From the NCBI GenBank assembly GCA_021307315.1, contig JAJSPD010000005.1:186001-250000 (forward strand): a stretch of DNA of 64,000 bases, written 5' to 3'. Source of the DNA: Bisporella sp. PMI_857. Taxonomy: Eukaryota; Ascomycota; Leotiomycetes; Helotiales; Helotiaceae. Below are positions 1-10,392 of the stretch, one piece after another. Every line of letters begins with the position of its first letter. Within the stretch, counting starts at the first letter, position 1. The notes under the pieces are model-generated. The model did not search any database. It was not told the DNA's origin and was given only the letters and a program-made list of their open reading frames with translations. The position numbers and the translations under genes are program-made.

Positions 1-744
1 TTTTATTGACAACCGTCTTGTGCCAGTGTATGGCATTAGACTTCGAATCCGCACTTTTTGCAGATTTTACATTAGTTGCGCAAAGGGGTGCCATCCATTC
101 CATTACAATCAAGTTCAAACTCTCGCGCAATATAGCCAATGGGTCAAGGGAGATCAGATGTCTGTCAATTATTTTACTTGGCTCCAGGAACCGTGGCATG
201 AATATATGAGATGTAAGTTTCTACAGGCATTTCATCATGCAATCTTTCCCTAACTCAAGTGTGCAGCTGTAGGGTCTTTAGAGGACTTCCCACAAGAGGA
301 AGAAAGCCTTGAGCATAAGTTTAATCTGGCTTTTGGGTGACCCTTAATATGAGATTGTGTTTAAACTGGACCCAACTTGGAAGACACCCATATGTTCATA
401 TGGATAAGCTTCAGACACAAGCTTGAGAGCATTCAATTTTGACCTAGTAGCCAACCATATCTACCAGCCTCATCGGTTTCAAATATCGTTCAAGATGACT
501 TAGTCCTCTATTATTCTAGGTAGACAATAATACATTTTCCCGCTGTCACATAAGAAGTAGTAGATTACTTCATGAGCTTCTTGGAATCTCTTCCTTGGTT
601 GGTTTGGGGTCGCATTGAGCAGCAACATAAACGTATCGATTTAGAACGACATACGATCAATACCCGCAAAAGTGGGCTTCATTTTGTCTACTTTTATACG
701 CTCTCTTTGTGACGTACTTGAACAGTCCATTCTCTTTTCACTCT
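1..744. other. left flank, no gene recognised
   Basis: This stretch holds only short overlapping open frames with no recognisable protein motif. It lies downstream of the minus-strand cytochrome P450 stop at 745, so part of it is probably that gene's 3' untranslated region. I see no repeat or RNA gene in it. Confidence 0.4.
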
Positions 745-2467
745 CTATTTCCCTTTTACATCCTCAGCCGAAAGCTCCATCACCTTGTCAGACCCTGAAA
801 ACATAACATTCCACTTGCCCTCCGCATTACCACCTTTTCTCAGTGCTATCTCTACCGGGATGTCATGATCAGGCTGCGGAATCGTAGTCCACATCTCGGC
901 ATTCTCAGTCGTCGGCCGCACCCACTTCCCATTTATAGGCGTAATATCAAAGCGCAGCGCCATCAGCGCAGCGAAACTTATGATCTCTGTGCTCGCAAAG
1001 TGGCGACCGGGGCAGAGTGTGGTGCCGCCACCAAAACTGCGGAAAGCGATCGGGTTAGGCCGTTTATTGTTCGTCGACCGGACAAAACGTCTGTGGTTGA
1101 ACTCGGCCACGTTCTCGCCCCAGATGGATGGATAGCTATGCTGCACCGCGCCGGGTATCATGACCGTGCCGCCTTTCTTCAGGAGGTATTTGCCGTCGAG
1201 AATGTGGTCCTCCATGACGACTCGGACGGACGTGCCGATGCTGTGAAAGCGGAGAACTTCTTGCAAGGTGGAGAGCAAGATGGGACAGGAAGTTTTGATA
1301 TCGGATAGATCGATCTTATGTCCACCCGGCTCCTCGACCACAATTTTAGAAAGCTCGTCCCGGACTTCCTCTAGAACAATTGGATCGGAGAAGACGTGAT
1401 AGATGAGCCAGAACCCTGCCGGTCCGGTGTTGGCAATTACGGCGAGTGCTCCGCCGATCTCAAATCGGGCTATGTCGGCCATGGTAACGTTGTATTCTAA
1501 GCTATGATCGACCCGAGCTTTGACTAGAGCCGAGCCTTGTTCGTATCCTTTATCGTTGAAGTACCGTTTCATGGCCACGGCAATAAGCTCTCGTGCTTGC
1601 ACGCTCTTCCTCGCTAATATCGACGGGAGCAGATTTATTAAAAGTATGACAATTCCTGGACCGAATCTCCTGTGCTGACCATTAATGTTAAAATTTCAAT
1701 ACGTAAAACGAAGGTTTCCTACCAGAAGGCGGCCTCGACAGCAGGGTCTTTGAAAGGATTCATGGGACCATATACCGCGTCCGTAGTAGCAATTGAGAGC
1801 TCATGAACAGCCCATTCAAACAATTTAACATGTTTGGTAGGTCGAGATGCTAGCCTTTCTACTATTTCCGCAACATTCTGAATTGCAGCACGATTCATAG
1901 CATCAAGATTAGCGCCTGGGGAGAGGGCAGGGTGGATTGCTTTGCTGAAGGTGACAGCGAATGCATTTCCCCAATTGCCATCCTTGGGGTCCAGGTCTTT
2001 GTTCAAGATAGCTTCTGCCGTCTTGCTCGCGCCCATGGCGTTCACGACGGCTCTGACTTCGATTGGAGGAAATGCAAGGATCGCGGGCTGCCGTTGAACT
2101 GCTGTGATGAGCGCTGTGGAGTTTACAACGTAGATCCGAGAGCCTGGTAACCTCAATGTATAGATGGGTAAATTATACTTATCTCTAAATGAATTTCAGC
2201 GCCATTAGTTAAGGGTTCTCAAAGTCTGCCTCTGGTCATGTGACTACAATGCAGATTATGGGGTCAAATCTCTGGACCGAAGTCTCACCTAAGATAGGTA
2301 TGAAAATGTGTTTTATTTGCTATCATACTCAGTATTGGCCCGATAAAGGGGACCGACGTTTTGATGGCGGTTGGTTCCTTTGCATCTTGAGTGAGATGGA
2401 GGAGCAGACGGAGGAAGAAGTAGGTTGGTGCCACCGCGCCGAGCAAGACCGCAAGCACTGAGGCCAT
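745..2467 (-). CDS. cytochrome P450 monooxygenase (CYP7/CYP8-like fungal type)
   Basis: Haem-thiolate monooxygenase, probably ER-anchored, oxidising a small hydrophobic substrate that cannot be named from sequence. The model has three exons on the minus strand, 2467-2289, 2151-1723 and 1669-745, with phases that join exactly to give 510 residues, a normal P450 length. The N-terminus has a hydrophobic anchor followed by a proline-rich hinge. The K-helix ExxR is at about residues 340-343 (EVLR), a PERF-like stretch is FNHRRF, and the haem-binding loop FRSFGGGTTLCPGRHF puts the thiolate cysteine near residue 422. The I-helix reads IANTGPAGFW near residue 282 instead of the usual AGxxT, which resembles the CYP7/CYP8 group. 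The start at 2467 is the ATG of MASVLAVLL. It is transcribed away from the rhodopsin-domain gene, with about 1.1 kb between the two starts. Substrate and pathway are unknown; no clustered backbone synthase is visible. Confidence 0.9.
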
Positions 2468-2527
2468 AACGTCATGAATCTGAAAGCGACCTCAATAGGA
2501 AGTTTCAATGTGTGAACTAAAGCTTTT

Positions 2528-2551
2528 GCTCTCGCTCTGGCTCTCGCTCTG
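2528..2551. repeat. short tandem repeat, 12-bp unit x2
   Basis: GCTCTCGCTCTG occurs twice in direct succession about 60 bp upstream of the P450 start codon. On the P450 coding strand this is a purine-rich tract. It may be part of the promoter or 5' untranslated region, but no function can be read from it. Confidence 0.5.
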
Positions 2552-3600
2552 GTTGTTTTCGTCCGTTTGATTCGGGGTTATGAGGAGAAACTTGGAGTGA
2601 CCAAAGTTATCTTGGTCGACTTTGATGAAGCGGGATCTTTCTGTACGTACAACGGCAGGCTAAGGTTGAGTGTTTCGAAAGCGGTTAAAGAAACATTACG
2701 GATGAAAAACCCACTGTGTTTCTCCAGGCATCAGATATAGCCATGAAATTATTATTGGGTCGTTCCTGAGCCTCGTAATATATAGTTACTTAATTTTGCC
2801 AGTTTCATGTTGTGACGATGTAAGCCCACAAAGCTCGGACCACCTGCCTACGCGACACAAGTTTTAGCGCCATAACTCGTCACTATCGTACATTTTGATG
2901 TTCTAAAATCAAAGCCCTTTGAGATGCAACCAACCGTAATGATTATATTCTTTGCTCAAGTGAAGCATGTCGTTGATAGTTTAAGACGGACCGCTTGATC
3001 TATAAATAGATTTATACATTAGTGTACGATGATTAAGCGCCAAACCCCAATCATGATGACACACCTCTTTTGTAGCTCTGTCTTCCACTGGAAAATCTTC
3101 ATAGGGCTGAAAGAAATCAAGGCTATTGAATGGCAGTGCTGCATTAGATTGTAATGCCCGGAAAAAGAAACAAGCGAGTAGGGGCTGTACGGCAGTAAGC
3201 GAGGCACCAAACAACCTGCTTCGTCTCACCCCCAACATCCTGAAGAGTATGGGGGCGGGCAGCTTCTCTCTTATCCATTGGATCAAATACGTCAGCGTTG
3301 CTTTTCGAACCGTATTGAAAGTATTTTCATAACGGTGCTGCAGGAGCCTAAGACTGAATCCGCGAATGGTAAAGCTAGTCCATCTTTACAAAAAGGCTTG
3401 GCACAAGAGACGTCGCAAAGCAGCCACGCTTCGCCTGTAACTATTCAGGGAAAAACTGTGGAGGTAAGTCGTACGATTACTATGTTCTCTTGGGGGTGGT
3501 ACAATAAGCATATATACTTATACATGCATGCATATCTGCGTTCTGAAAGCGATAATCAACTTTCACCACACTATTAGCAGTAGTCTTCAGCGGTATCATA
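2552..3600. promoter_or_regulatory. divergent intergenic region between P450 and rhodopsin-domain genes
   Basis: About 1 kb separates the two divergently oriented start codons at 2467 and 3601, so it should carry both promoters. Small open frames on both strands between 2981 and 3577 do not resemble known proteins and lack supporting structure. I cannot identify individual sites. Confidence 0.35.
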
Positions 3601-4979
3601 ATGTCAACAAATGATGCTTATGTAGGGGCGGTGGCTACAACCGATCTGCTGGTCTCTCTACCAGCATTCCATGTACGTATAGTTATCTTTCATACTTGAT
3701 TTCCTCTAACAATTTCTAGGGAATTGTTTGGGCTTGTTTTGCTCTATGCACAATCGCCTTGAGCATCCGCCTGTACATCAGATATGCTTGTTTCCACCGT
3801 CTCCTCGTAGACGACTGTCTCATGATTGTCTCCTTAGGCGTCCTTCTTGCCGCCACCATTGAGAATCAGCTACACTCGAAGTACATATATACTCTGGTCA
3901 ATGTTAGTAATGGCAAGGAATTGCCAACTGAACACTTTTTGACAGATATTCAAAAAGGCTTGCGTAGCTTTGGGACAGCTGTAATTCTGAGCTACATAGG
4001 TATTTGGCTCATCAAGCTAAATTTCTTGTTCTTTTTCAGGCGACTCGGCGCTCAAGTCACATCATACGTTATCTTTTGGTGGTTAGTGCTCGGCTTCACA
4101 ATTGCTTGTGGAGCGGTGAGCTTCGGAGTCATGCAGTATCACTGCTTGTTCGGTCCTGTCGAAGACATTATTACAGTTTGTAGCATGCCGTCGGTCGTTA
4201 GACAGACTTACACCTACTTCAAGGTATCGTGTATTGTCGATGTGGTATCTGATGCATTGAGTAAGCATTTAATCTCTGGCGGACTGTAGCACCGAAGGAG
4301 ACAGTGGCACTGACTGATACATTGTAGTTCTTTGCTTTCCGATCTCTATCCTTTGGAAAATTCGGATCAGTATCCGGAAAAAGATTACTCTATCGGCAGT
4401 CTTTTCTCTAGTTATATTTACCATGGCTGTTACTATCGTCAGAGGCAGCATATTCGGTGGTGTATATAAGAGTATCGATAAGGATAATATGAGGGAGATG
4501 AATGTCGCCTGGATATGGTTCTGGTTCTCTATTGAATTTACTGTTGGTAAGTACATGCCCAATCTTTCTTATAAAGAAGGCTTTTGCTGACTTTTTGGAT
4601 TACAGCATTCATCATCGCTTGCATTGTCTCTTTCCGTGCTCTCTTCGCTCAAAAAGAAAAGAAAGCTGAAGAAAGAGAACGCGAGTCTCGCGAGCGCAAA
4701 TACAGAGAAGCTCTAGATGTCGTTGACATAGGTAACAATGGTATTGCGCGGCGTGCAAGACGGATCCACGACAGTCTTCTCGATACACTGAGGAGCACTG
4801 AACGTGATGAAGACATACCGGATATTACTGTACTCGCCACACCAACGCCCAGACTTAGTCTGGAGTTTGTTCGCGAGGAGATTGCGCGAGATCGGCAGAA
4901 CTCAGACACTACTCTGCAGAACTCTAACTCTGGCTCGATAGACCACACATACTCTGTTGAAGCGACAAATAAAGTTTGA
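3601..4979 (+). CDS. fungal rhodopsin-domain (PTH11/SAT4-like) integral membrane protein
   Basis: Polytopic membrane protein of the large ascomycete family with the fungal rhodopsin domain; relatives are thought to act as surface sensors, but this member's ligand is unknown. Four exons (3601-3672, 3720-4260, 4328-4546, 4606-4979) join in phase to give 401 residues. Visible hydrophobic helices include GIVWACFALCTIALSIRLYI, the segment around LMIVSLGVLLAATI, ILSYIGIWLIKLNFLFFF, VIFWWLVLGFTIACGAV, the VLCFPISILWKI-like segment and VIFTMAVTIV. The family hallmarks seen are RLYIRY after helix 2, YIGIWLIKLNFLFFFRR, and the DAL-ILCFPISILWKIRIS stretch across the exon 2/3 junction. The tail after about residue 290 is cytoplasmic, acidic/basic and coiled-coil-like (KEKKAEERERESRERK). 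All introns have GT-AG ends and are 45-70 nt. Confidence 0.9.
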
Positions 4980-6438
4980 ACAAGACAACTTTGGGGTCAG
5001 AGCCAAGGAGATACTTCCTTGGGAGTCTGATGAGAAGCAGTGGATGGATTGTGTTTACTTCAATAACTAGGAACAATTTATTTAACTTAAGTCATTTCAT
5101 GCTGAAGGCAGTCTACAACCCAACTTATCTTTTAACTCTACCCAAGCCTCGCCTATTCAGTATTCTTTAAATTCATAGCAAGTCGTTCATAGCAAGTCGG
5201 CAGGATGCATGATTTAATCATATGTTGCTTTTGAAATATGACGCGATCTGGGATATTGTTGACAAGGACCGATCGTTAAAGGACTGGAACTCAATCCCCT
5301 CCTTATCCAAGGGGCAGTTTGCCGCTCAGCTTAAAAGAAAATATTGTGAGGGGGAGAGCTCGCCAACTGGGCAGATTGACATTCAGTACCTTTTGACTAT
5401 TCTGTACATTCTCGCACTCGATTCGTGCATTTGGGTGGCCATTAAGACCCCGAAGTGGTTGGATATTCAAACAAAAATGGGGTAAGGCTTTTCAAAAGGG
5501 GATGAATTAAGGACTTGGTACTATTGGGAATGAAGGGGCTATTCATTAAAACCCTCTGCTTCCTGAATTGTTACGACGTATCTACATTTAAAATGTATCC
5601 GAAGATCTCTCCATAGAAAGTGAAACTTTTATTCTAGTGCCACTCTAACTTATTTTGAAGCACTTGTATCTTTAGTTTAGAACGATATTTGATCCGCATA
5701 TTGGCCATCTGTTAAGCCTATCAGAAGTTGTCAGACTTCTAACAAGGCCTTGTAGTATGGAGGTAATAGTATTGAATAGGGAATATCAATTTGATTGAAA
5801 AACTAGAATAGAACCTATCTACAGAATGATAAATAGGGGCAACAATGCCAAGAGACTGCTAAGCTGAAATCAGCCAATAGGCGCGGCCGTTTTACAGAAG
5901 TAGACCTGGCAACATTTCATACCATTCTTCAATTATTTAGGGGCATTAACGGTACCTCCTACTTCAATACGTGTAAAATAAATCAGGAGAGGTTAGAATG
6001 TCAAGATTCTTCTATGACAACTTAGCAAATTACCACAACGGACCCAACTACCGGCTGGCAAAGAGGACTTTCCAAAATCAGCTCTTTGGCCAATAGTTCT
6101 TCGGTATTCGGCCTATTAGCAAATATGCTACTTTCATTAGTAATGTCTCAGTTACTGTTAAACGAGCTACAGAGAATCGTATCAATGGAGTCATTATATT
6201 TTAGAAATGGCTTTAATATGAGTAAGAATGAATTTAAGCTGTCCATATTCTTGGAGCCCACATTCCTCGACGTCCAAGAATGTGGCGCTGTAGAAAATAC
6301 ATAACCTACCGAACCCTGATTATACAGAAAGCCGTTGTGTAATACTTTCTCTTGCACATCTTATCTCTTTCTCATATTTGTGCTCTGAAGAAGAGTGAAC
6401 AAACTCTTACGCAAAATATTGTGAGCTCCAATATCACC
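4980..6438. other. AT-rich intergenic region
   Basis: About 1.4 kb downstream of the rhodopsin-domain gene. An 87-codon plus-strand frame at 5222-5485 is the only sizeable one and shows no motif I recognise. The rest is AT-rich with many stops on both strands. The 3' part should contain the former promoter of the F-box/ankyrin frame. Confidence 0.35.
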
Positions 6439-8661
6439 ATGTTTCTCAAACCGAAGATTTTCGACCTACCCATGGAACTGTTGCTACACGTGACGGGATA
6501 TCTTAGCATTCCGGATCTTAGTGCCTTAAGCCGTTCTAGCTACCAACTACACAGGAGTCTGTCCTACATCTTGTTCAACGCCGTCGCAGCAGAAATAAAT
6601 GACTCCGCACAACTTCAGCTATGGCTTATGGATCTATTCTTTCATGCTGTCAAGTGCGAGTCAAGATCTATTGCTCAGTATCTTATTTACTCTACCAATC
6701 AAATCAATTTTAACGGGTATGAAATCGCTCATATATCAAGATATACTATTTTAATTAGCAAGTCATTCTACAACGATCGAATATGAGCTCATTTACAGTA
6801 CTCTAGGTTGATTCAGACAAGTACCTTTTGTAGCACCGAACATCGTGTCAAGCGCAATGCCGTAGGAAAAAGTATCGGTATCTGGAGCTTCGCTGTGTCT
6901 GGTCTTCTCCCAGACTTCACCTTCCTTCACTTTGCCTTGCTAGCCGACGCACCAAAAGTGGCAGCGGCGTTAATGAAGAGCGGAGCCAATATCAGCCAGA
7001 AGGTAAAGGAGTATCCAGATCTCATGCCCCTTTATTTGACCCTGCCGAGGTCACTGAGTAGTAGCCAGGAAGAGCTTGACTTGGCTCTCCGCATCGCATG
7101 CAGTTATGCTTTACCGAAAACTGTAAACTTTCTTCTAAACAGAGGCGCCAACCTTAATACAGTCAGCAAATACGGCACTGCTGCTATTCATACCGCTGTA
7201 ATGCGATTGTTATCTCGTCAAAACAGGAAGGATACCTCACACTAGGAGTTAATGTTGTTACAAACAGTCTCCACATTGTTGAAGTTTGGAGCAGATATAG
7301 AACTTCGAACTCAAACTTCGAGGATGCATAAATGTGATCCTAAGTGCTGGCGGTCTATAGACTGCGATTATCAAGGGCAGAATGCATTGCATATAGCCTC
7401 TGCTGCTGGCATACTTGTCGTCGTGTCATGCTTGCTTCGTGCAGGAGCTAATCCTAACTTGCCGGATGAACAGGGATGCACGGCACTATGCGCGGCCCTG
7501 GTTCAAGGACATAAAATTACAGCTCATCACATACTAAAATCCTGTGATAACAACCTCAATCCAATTGTGAATATACGTGAACAGACTACCGCCCTTCATA
7601 TTGCATGTCGATTCAGCTTCTCGGAGATGGTTGAAATACTCCTGAGACGTGGAGCTTCTGCGAACGTCATTGATTCTTATGGACGAACACCATTACACAA
7701 TGTTCTCATGTGGGCCCGTTCAGACCGGGAGGAGGAAGTGATTCTAACTCTCAACCACCTCGCAAAGTTTGGTGCAGATTCTGATATAACCACAAACCTG
7801 TAGACTCCGCGGCAACTTGCGGAGGCACATGTGTGTATGCGCGTCAGAGGCATGTTTTCGGCTCCTATGGGCCTGATCCAGATCCGGCGTACCAAGCGTA
7901 ACTTGCCCAATAGAAAATTAAGGCTTCATGAGGATTTAAAAACAGGTGCCAATGTAGAGTAGCACGATATGGATTATCTAACTCTGCATGATTCCGGTTC
8001 CTCTGACATGAGCGGCTCGAGGCGCAATAATAAAGGTCTGATGTTCCCACAGGACCGCTTTTCTCGCTTACCACCACCATGAAATGACCTAGTTCACCCA
8101 AACCAAGATAACTCCATCTACAGGCCAGGTGGCTTCCATGTTGGAAATGTGTGGGTCGTCGACTATGCTTGTCGAGGATCCGTACAAAGAGACTCAACTG
8201 TCGAGAGCCTCCCAGTCAGCACGAATCCCCTCGATATGGATGGTGCAACGGTTTACGAACAGTTTCCTAATGGTTTTGTAGGGGTGCCGCTTAATCTAAG
8301 CCAGACAGTCGCCTCGCTGGCAAGCATTTGGTCAGAAACCAATACTACTCAGCTAATTAAAGACCTTAAAACACTGGTGCCATCTTCCAACCACGCACCG
8401 CAATCGGAGATGCTTGTCGATGTGTCCTCAAACCTTTTCGCCGCCTGCAAAGTCAACCCATGTGATGTTGCACTAGGCATGCTCAACCTCGAAGTCATGG
8501 AATACTGGAGCGGCTTCACAGAGCGGATAGGCAGCGCGGATGAGAAAATGGTTATGAATAGTAGCGGGCGAATGGGAGAGCGGGGGCTAGGAGCAGAATT
8601 GGTAGGAAGGAAGATAGGCCTTACTCGAAATAAAAGACGATGGATAATGTTGCAGTTTTAA
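6439..8661 (+). pseudogene. F-box/ankyrin-repeat protein, interrupted by in-frame stops
   Basis: The frame starts at ATG 6439 with an F-box-like stretch (KIFDLPMELLLHVTGYL, then IPDLSALSRSSYQLHRSL) and runs on as ankyrin repeats (FLHFALLADAPKVAAALMKS, NALHIASAAGILVVVSCLLR, TALHIACRFSFSEMVEILLR, TPLHNVLMWARS). A GT-AG intron at 6717-6806 would remove the TGA at 6784 and keep the frame. After that the same frame holds TAG at 7243, TAG at 7801, TAG at 7960 and TGA at 8080, yet protein-like sequence continues through every stop to TAA at 8659, with no frameshift. Each stop is one transition away from CAG or CGA. F-box/ankyrin proteins usually select targets for SCF ubiquitin ligases. Here the product would be truncated after about 240 residues unless stops are read through or removed by unrecognised introns. 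Confidence 0.65.
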
Positions 8662-9356
8662 GTTGGACATGGTAATGGATCGGTTCGATTGGGTCGTAAT
8701 GCATGGTTTATATTCCGCTCCGCGGGAGTTTTTTCCTCTTTCCGAATTGGTTTTCTATCTAGATTATTTAATGGAACCGATTGTGTTACATTAGCAAGCG
8801 AAACTGGTCCACACAAACATCTTAAGATTTCGTGCCTCTATAATGTCCTACAGTAAGAGGCGAAATCGGTTTCACACCAGAACTCAATGATATTAAAGTT
8901 TCTTCTACAACTTACTAACCTGCTAGCGCTGCTACAGCTTGGAATGTCTGAGCCCTCGCATTGCATTTGATCTCTGAACGGCTCATTAAGTTAATATTTC
9001 CATCTAAGCCTAATATTGACCCAGGATTAACTTATCAGTGTAGGCGCTAACAAATATGCCTACCTTTCTCCTTGCTTCTTCAGGATACATTTGCGCTTTT
9101 AAATGTGTTTCCCCTTTAGTCGATGCATAATGGAGACTTTAGCTACCGTACCAACAAAAGCTATTCTGGCGGATAAGTCTACCACAAACTATGAAACAAC
9201 GGTGAATAAGATTTACCTAGAATATCTCACAAATGAATAATCTGGCTAGTCCCGCTTATTCAACAGAGTCTATAACAGTGAACGCGGTAATGAAACTCAA
9301 GACCAAAGTGCTGGATGAAATATCACATGACCATGGCTCCCTAAGGCTGAGTCCGA
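8662..9356. other. intergenic, no gene recognised
   Basis: About 0.7 kb between the ankyrin pseudogene and the transposon-like repeats. It is AT-rich with no long frame and no clear RNA gene. A 65-codon frame at 9233-9430 runs into the inverted-repeat element and is not credible as a gene. Confidence 0.35.
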
Positions 9357-9404
9357 CTACACTGACCCCTAGGGGTCAGTCTAGAATCATGACTAAGCGC
9401 GTTC
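9355..9404. repeat. diverged extra copy of the MITE terminal repeat
   Basis: The sequence from about 9357 resembles the left end of the adjacent element in the same orientation: ACACTGAC, then a GGGGTCAGT core, then TAGA and TGACTAAGCGCG. It contains a perfect 20-bp palindrome at 9361-9380 (ACTGACCCCTAGGGGTCAGT). It lies just outside the 9-bp target duplication of the 9414-9878 element. It may be the end of an older related element into which the younger one inserted; the matching opposite end is not visible. Confidence 0.6.
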
Positions 9405-9413
9405 CCGCGGTCA
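9405..9413. repeat. left copy of 9-bp target-site duplication
   Basis: CCGCGGTCA abuts the left inverted repeat and is repeated exactly at 9879-9887 after the right inverted repeat. This defines the element boundaries. Confidence 0.85.
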
Positions 9414-9878
9414 GGGTTTCAATACACTGACTCCGGGGGTCAGTTTAGAGCTGACTAAGCACGACGCCACCGCCACCTACACAGGGCACCCAGCCTGTAA
9501 ACACAGGGCACCCAGCCTGTAAACACAGGGCAACCAGCCTGTAAACACAGGGCAGCCAGCCTGTAAAACACAACGCGACCAGCCTGTAAAAACGCGATTA
9601 TAAACTTGAAATGTGACTTTTTTTTAAATGCTACTATTACTAAAACTGTATATTGCTTTTAAAACTAGTTTTACAAATCAATTGAAGCTTAAGCAAAACA
9701 GTATTATTATGCTTTTCGCATTAATTTACAGAAAAAAGTGTTTTCTAAATAGGACTATAGCGATCAACTTTCGATTGAAAACTTCGCAAAATCAGTCACG
9801 AACTTGTAAAAAAAACTACGGTGGCGTCGTGCTTAGTCAGCTCTAAACTGACCCCCCGGAGTCAGTGTATTGAAACCC
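9414..9878. mobile_element. non-autonomous DNA transposon (MITE), Mutator-like by target duplication
   Basis: A 465-bp element with terminal inverted repeats of about 59 bp. The left end begins GGGTTTCAATACACTGACTC at 9414 and the right end finishes with its reverse complement at 9878; the arms differ by one G in a G-run until they diverge after GACGCCACCG. It is flanked by a 9-bp direct duplication CCGCGGTCA at 9405-9413 and 9879-9887. Long inverted repeats with a 9-bp duplication are typical of Mutator-like (MULE) elements; hAT elements usually make 8 bp. There is no transposase frame, so it would need an enzyme in trans. The interior has five 22-bp tandem repeats followed by an AT-rich core. 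Arm identity suggests a fairly recent insertion. Confidence 0.85.
9479..9590. repeat. 22-bp tandem repeat array, about 5 units
   Basis: Units read ACACAGGGCACCCAGCCTGTAA. Units 1 and 2 are identical, units 3 and 4 each differ at one position, and the fifth is degenerate with length change. They are head-to-tail without spacers and sit just inside the left inverted repeat of the MITE. Subterminal repeats like these can be transposase-binding sites in other elements; that role is inference here. Confidence 0.9.
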
Positions 9879-9887
9879 CCGCGGTCA
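9879..9887. repeat. right copy of 9-bp target-site duplication
   Basis: Exact copy of the 9405-9413 sequence directly after the right end of the element. Because C-runs occur at the junction, the boundary could shift by a base, but 9 bp gives matching ends on both arms. Confidence 0.85.
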
Positions 9888-10392
9888 CGACTTTGTGCAG
9901 TTGAGGCTGCACCCGACGCTTGGCAATTGAGGGGCCGGTGTCTGTCACAATCAAAGATCCGCTAAGCCTAATCTAGCTACGTCCAAACTCGGTTCTAAGC
10001 CCAAACCATCCCTACATCTGACTACTCCTTCCCCAGGTATGCCGTCTCTCTTGTCGCGACTCTGGTTGCTAGCGGTGTCTAAGGGACTGTTCGATGAGGC
10101 CGCTTCTCCAGGCACCACCTCGTATTTTTGCAATCGTACGATCGAGAATATTGGTGATTTGCCAAACGAAACATCCAGTAACATGAAAGGATGGAGTGTC
10201 GCATGCAACGAGATGCGGCTGAACTCCCCTAACAATTTAACGCCAACCAATGACATTGGCAACTCCGTGCTCTCCTTGCCTTTTCATCTGCCTGATTTTT
10301 GCATATATATCGACTAGCGCCTTTTCAATGCTCTAATTTGAATCGCCAGCTACTCTCGGATCATTGATCTATCTTATAGGATTCCTCCAAGG
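9888..10392. promoter_or_regulatory. upstream region of HET gene 1
   Basis: About 0.5 kb between the MITE and the HET start codon. Small frames on both strands (near 9951-10317) have no recognisable motif. The MITE therefore lies within probable promoter range of the HET gene. A short hairpin GTGCAG-TTGAGG-CTGCAC is present just right of the element. Confidence 0.35.

Noticed and set aside
865..1308. 147-codon plus-strand frame
   Set aside because: Antisense to the P450 exon that carries the ExxR and haem-binding motifs.
9479..9590. Regular repeat array that could suggest CRISPR
   Set aside because: Units are contiguous 22-mers with no spacers, lie inside a transposon-like element and the genome is eukaryotic.
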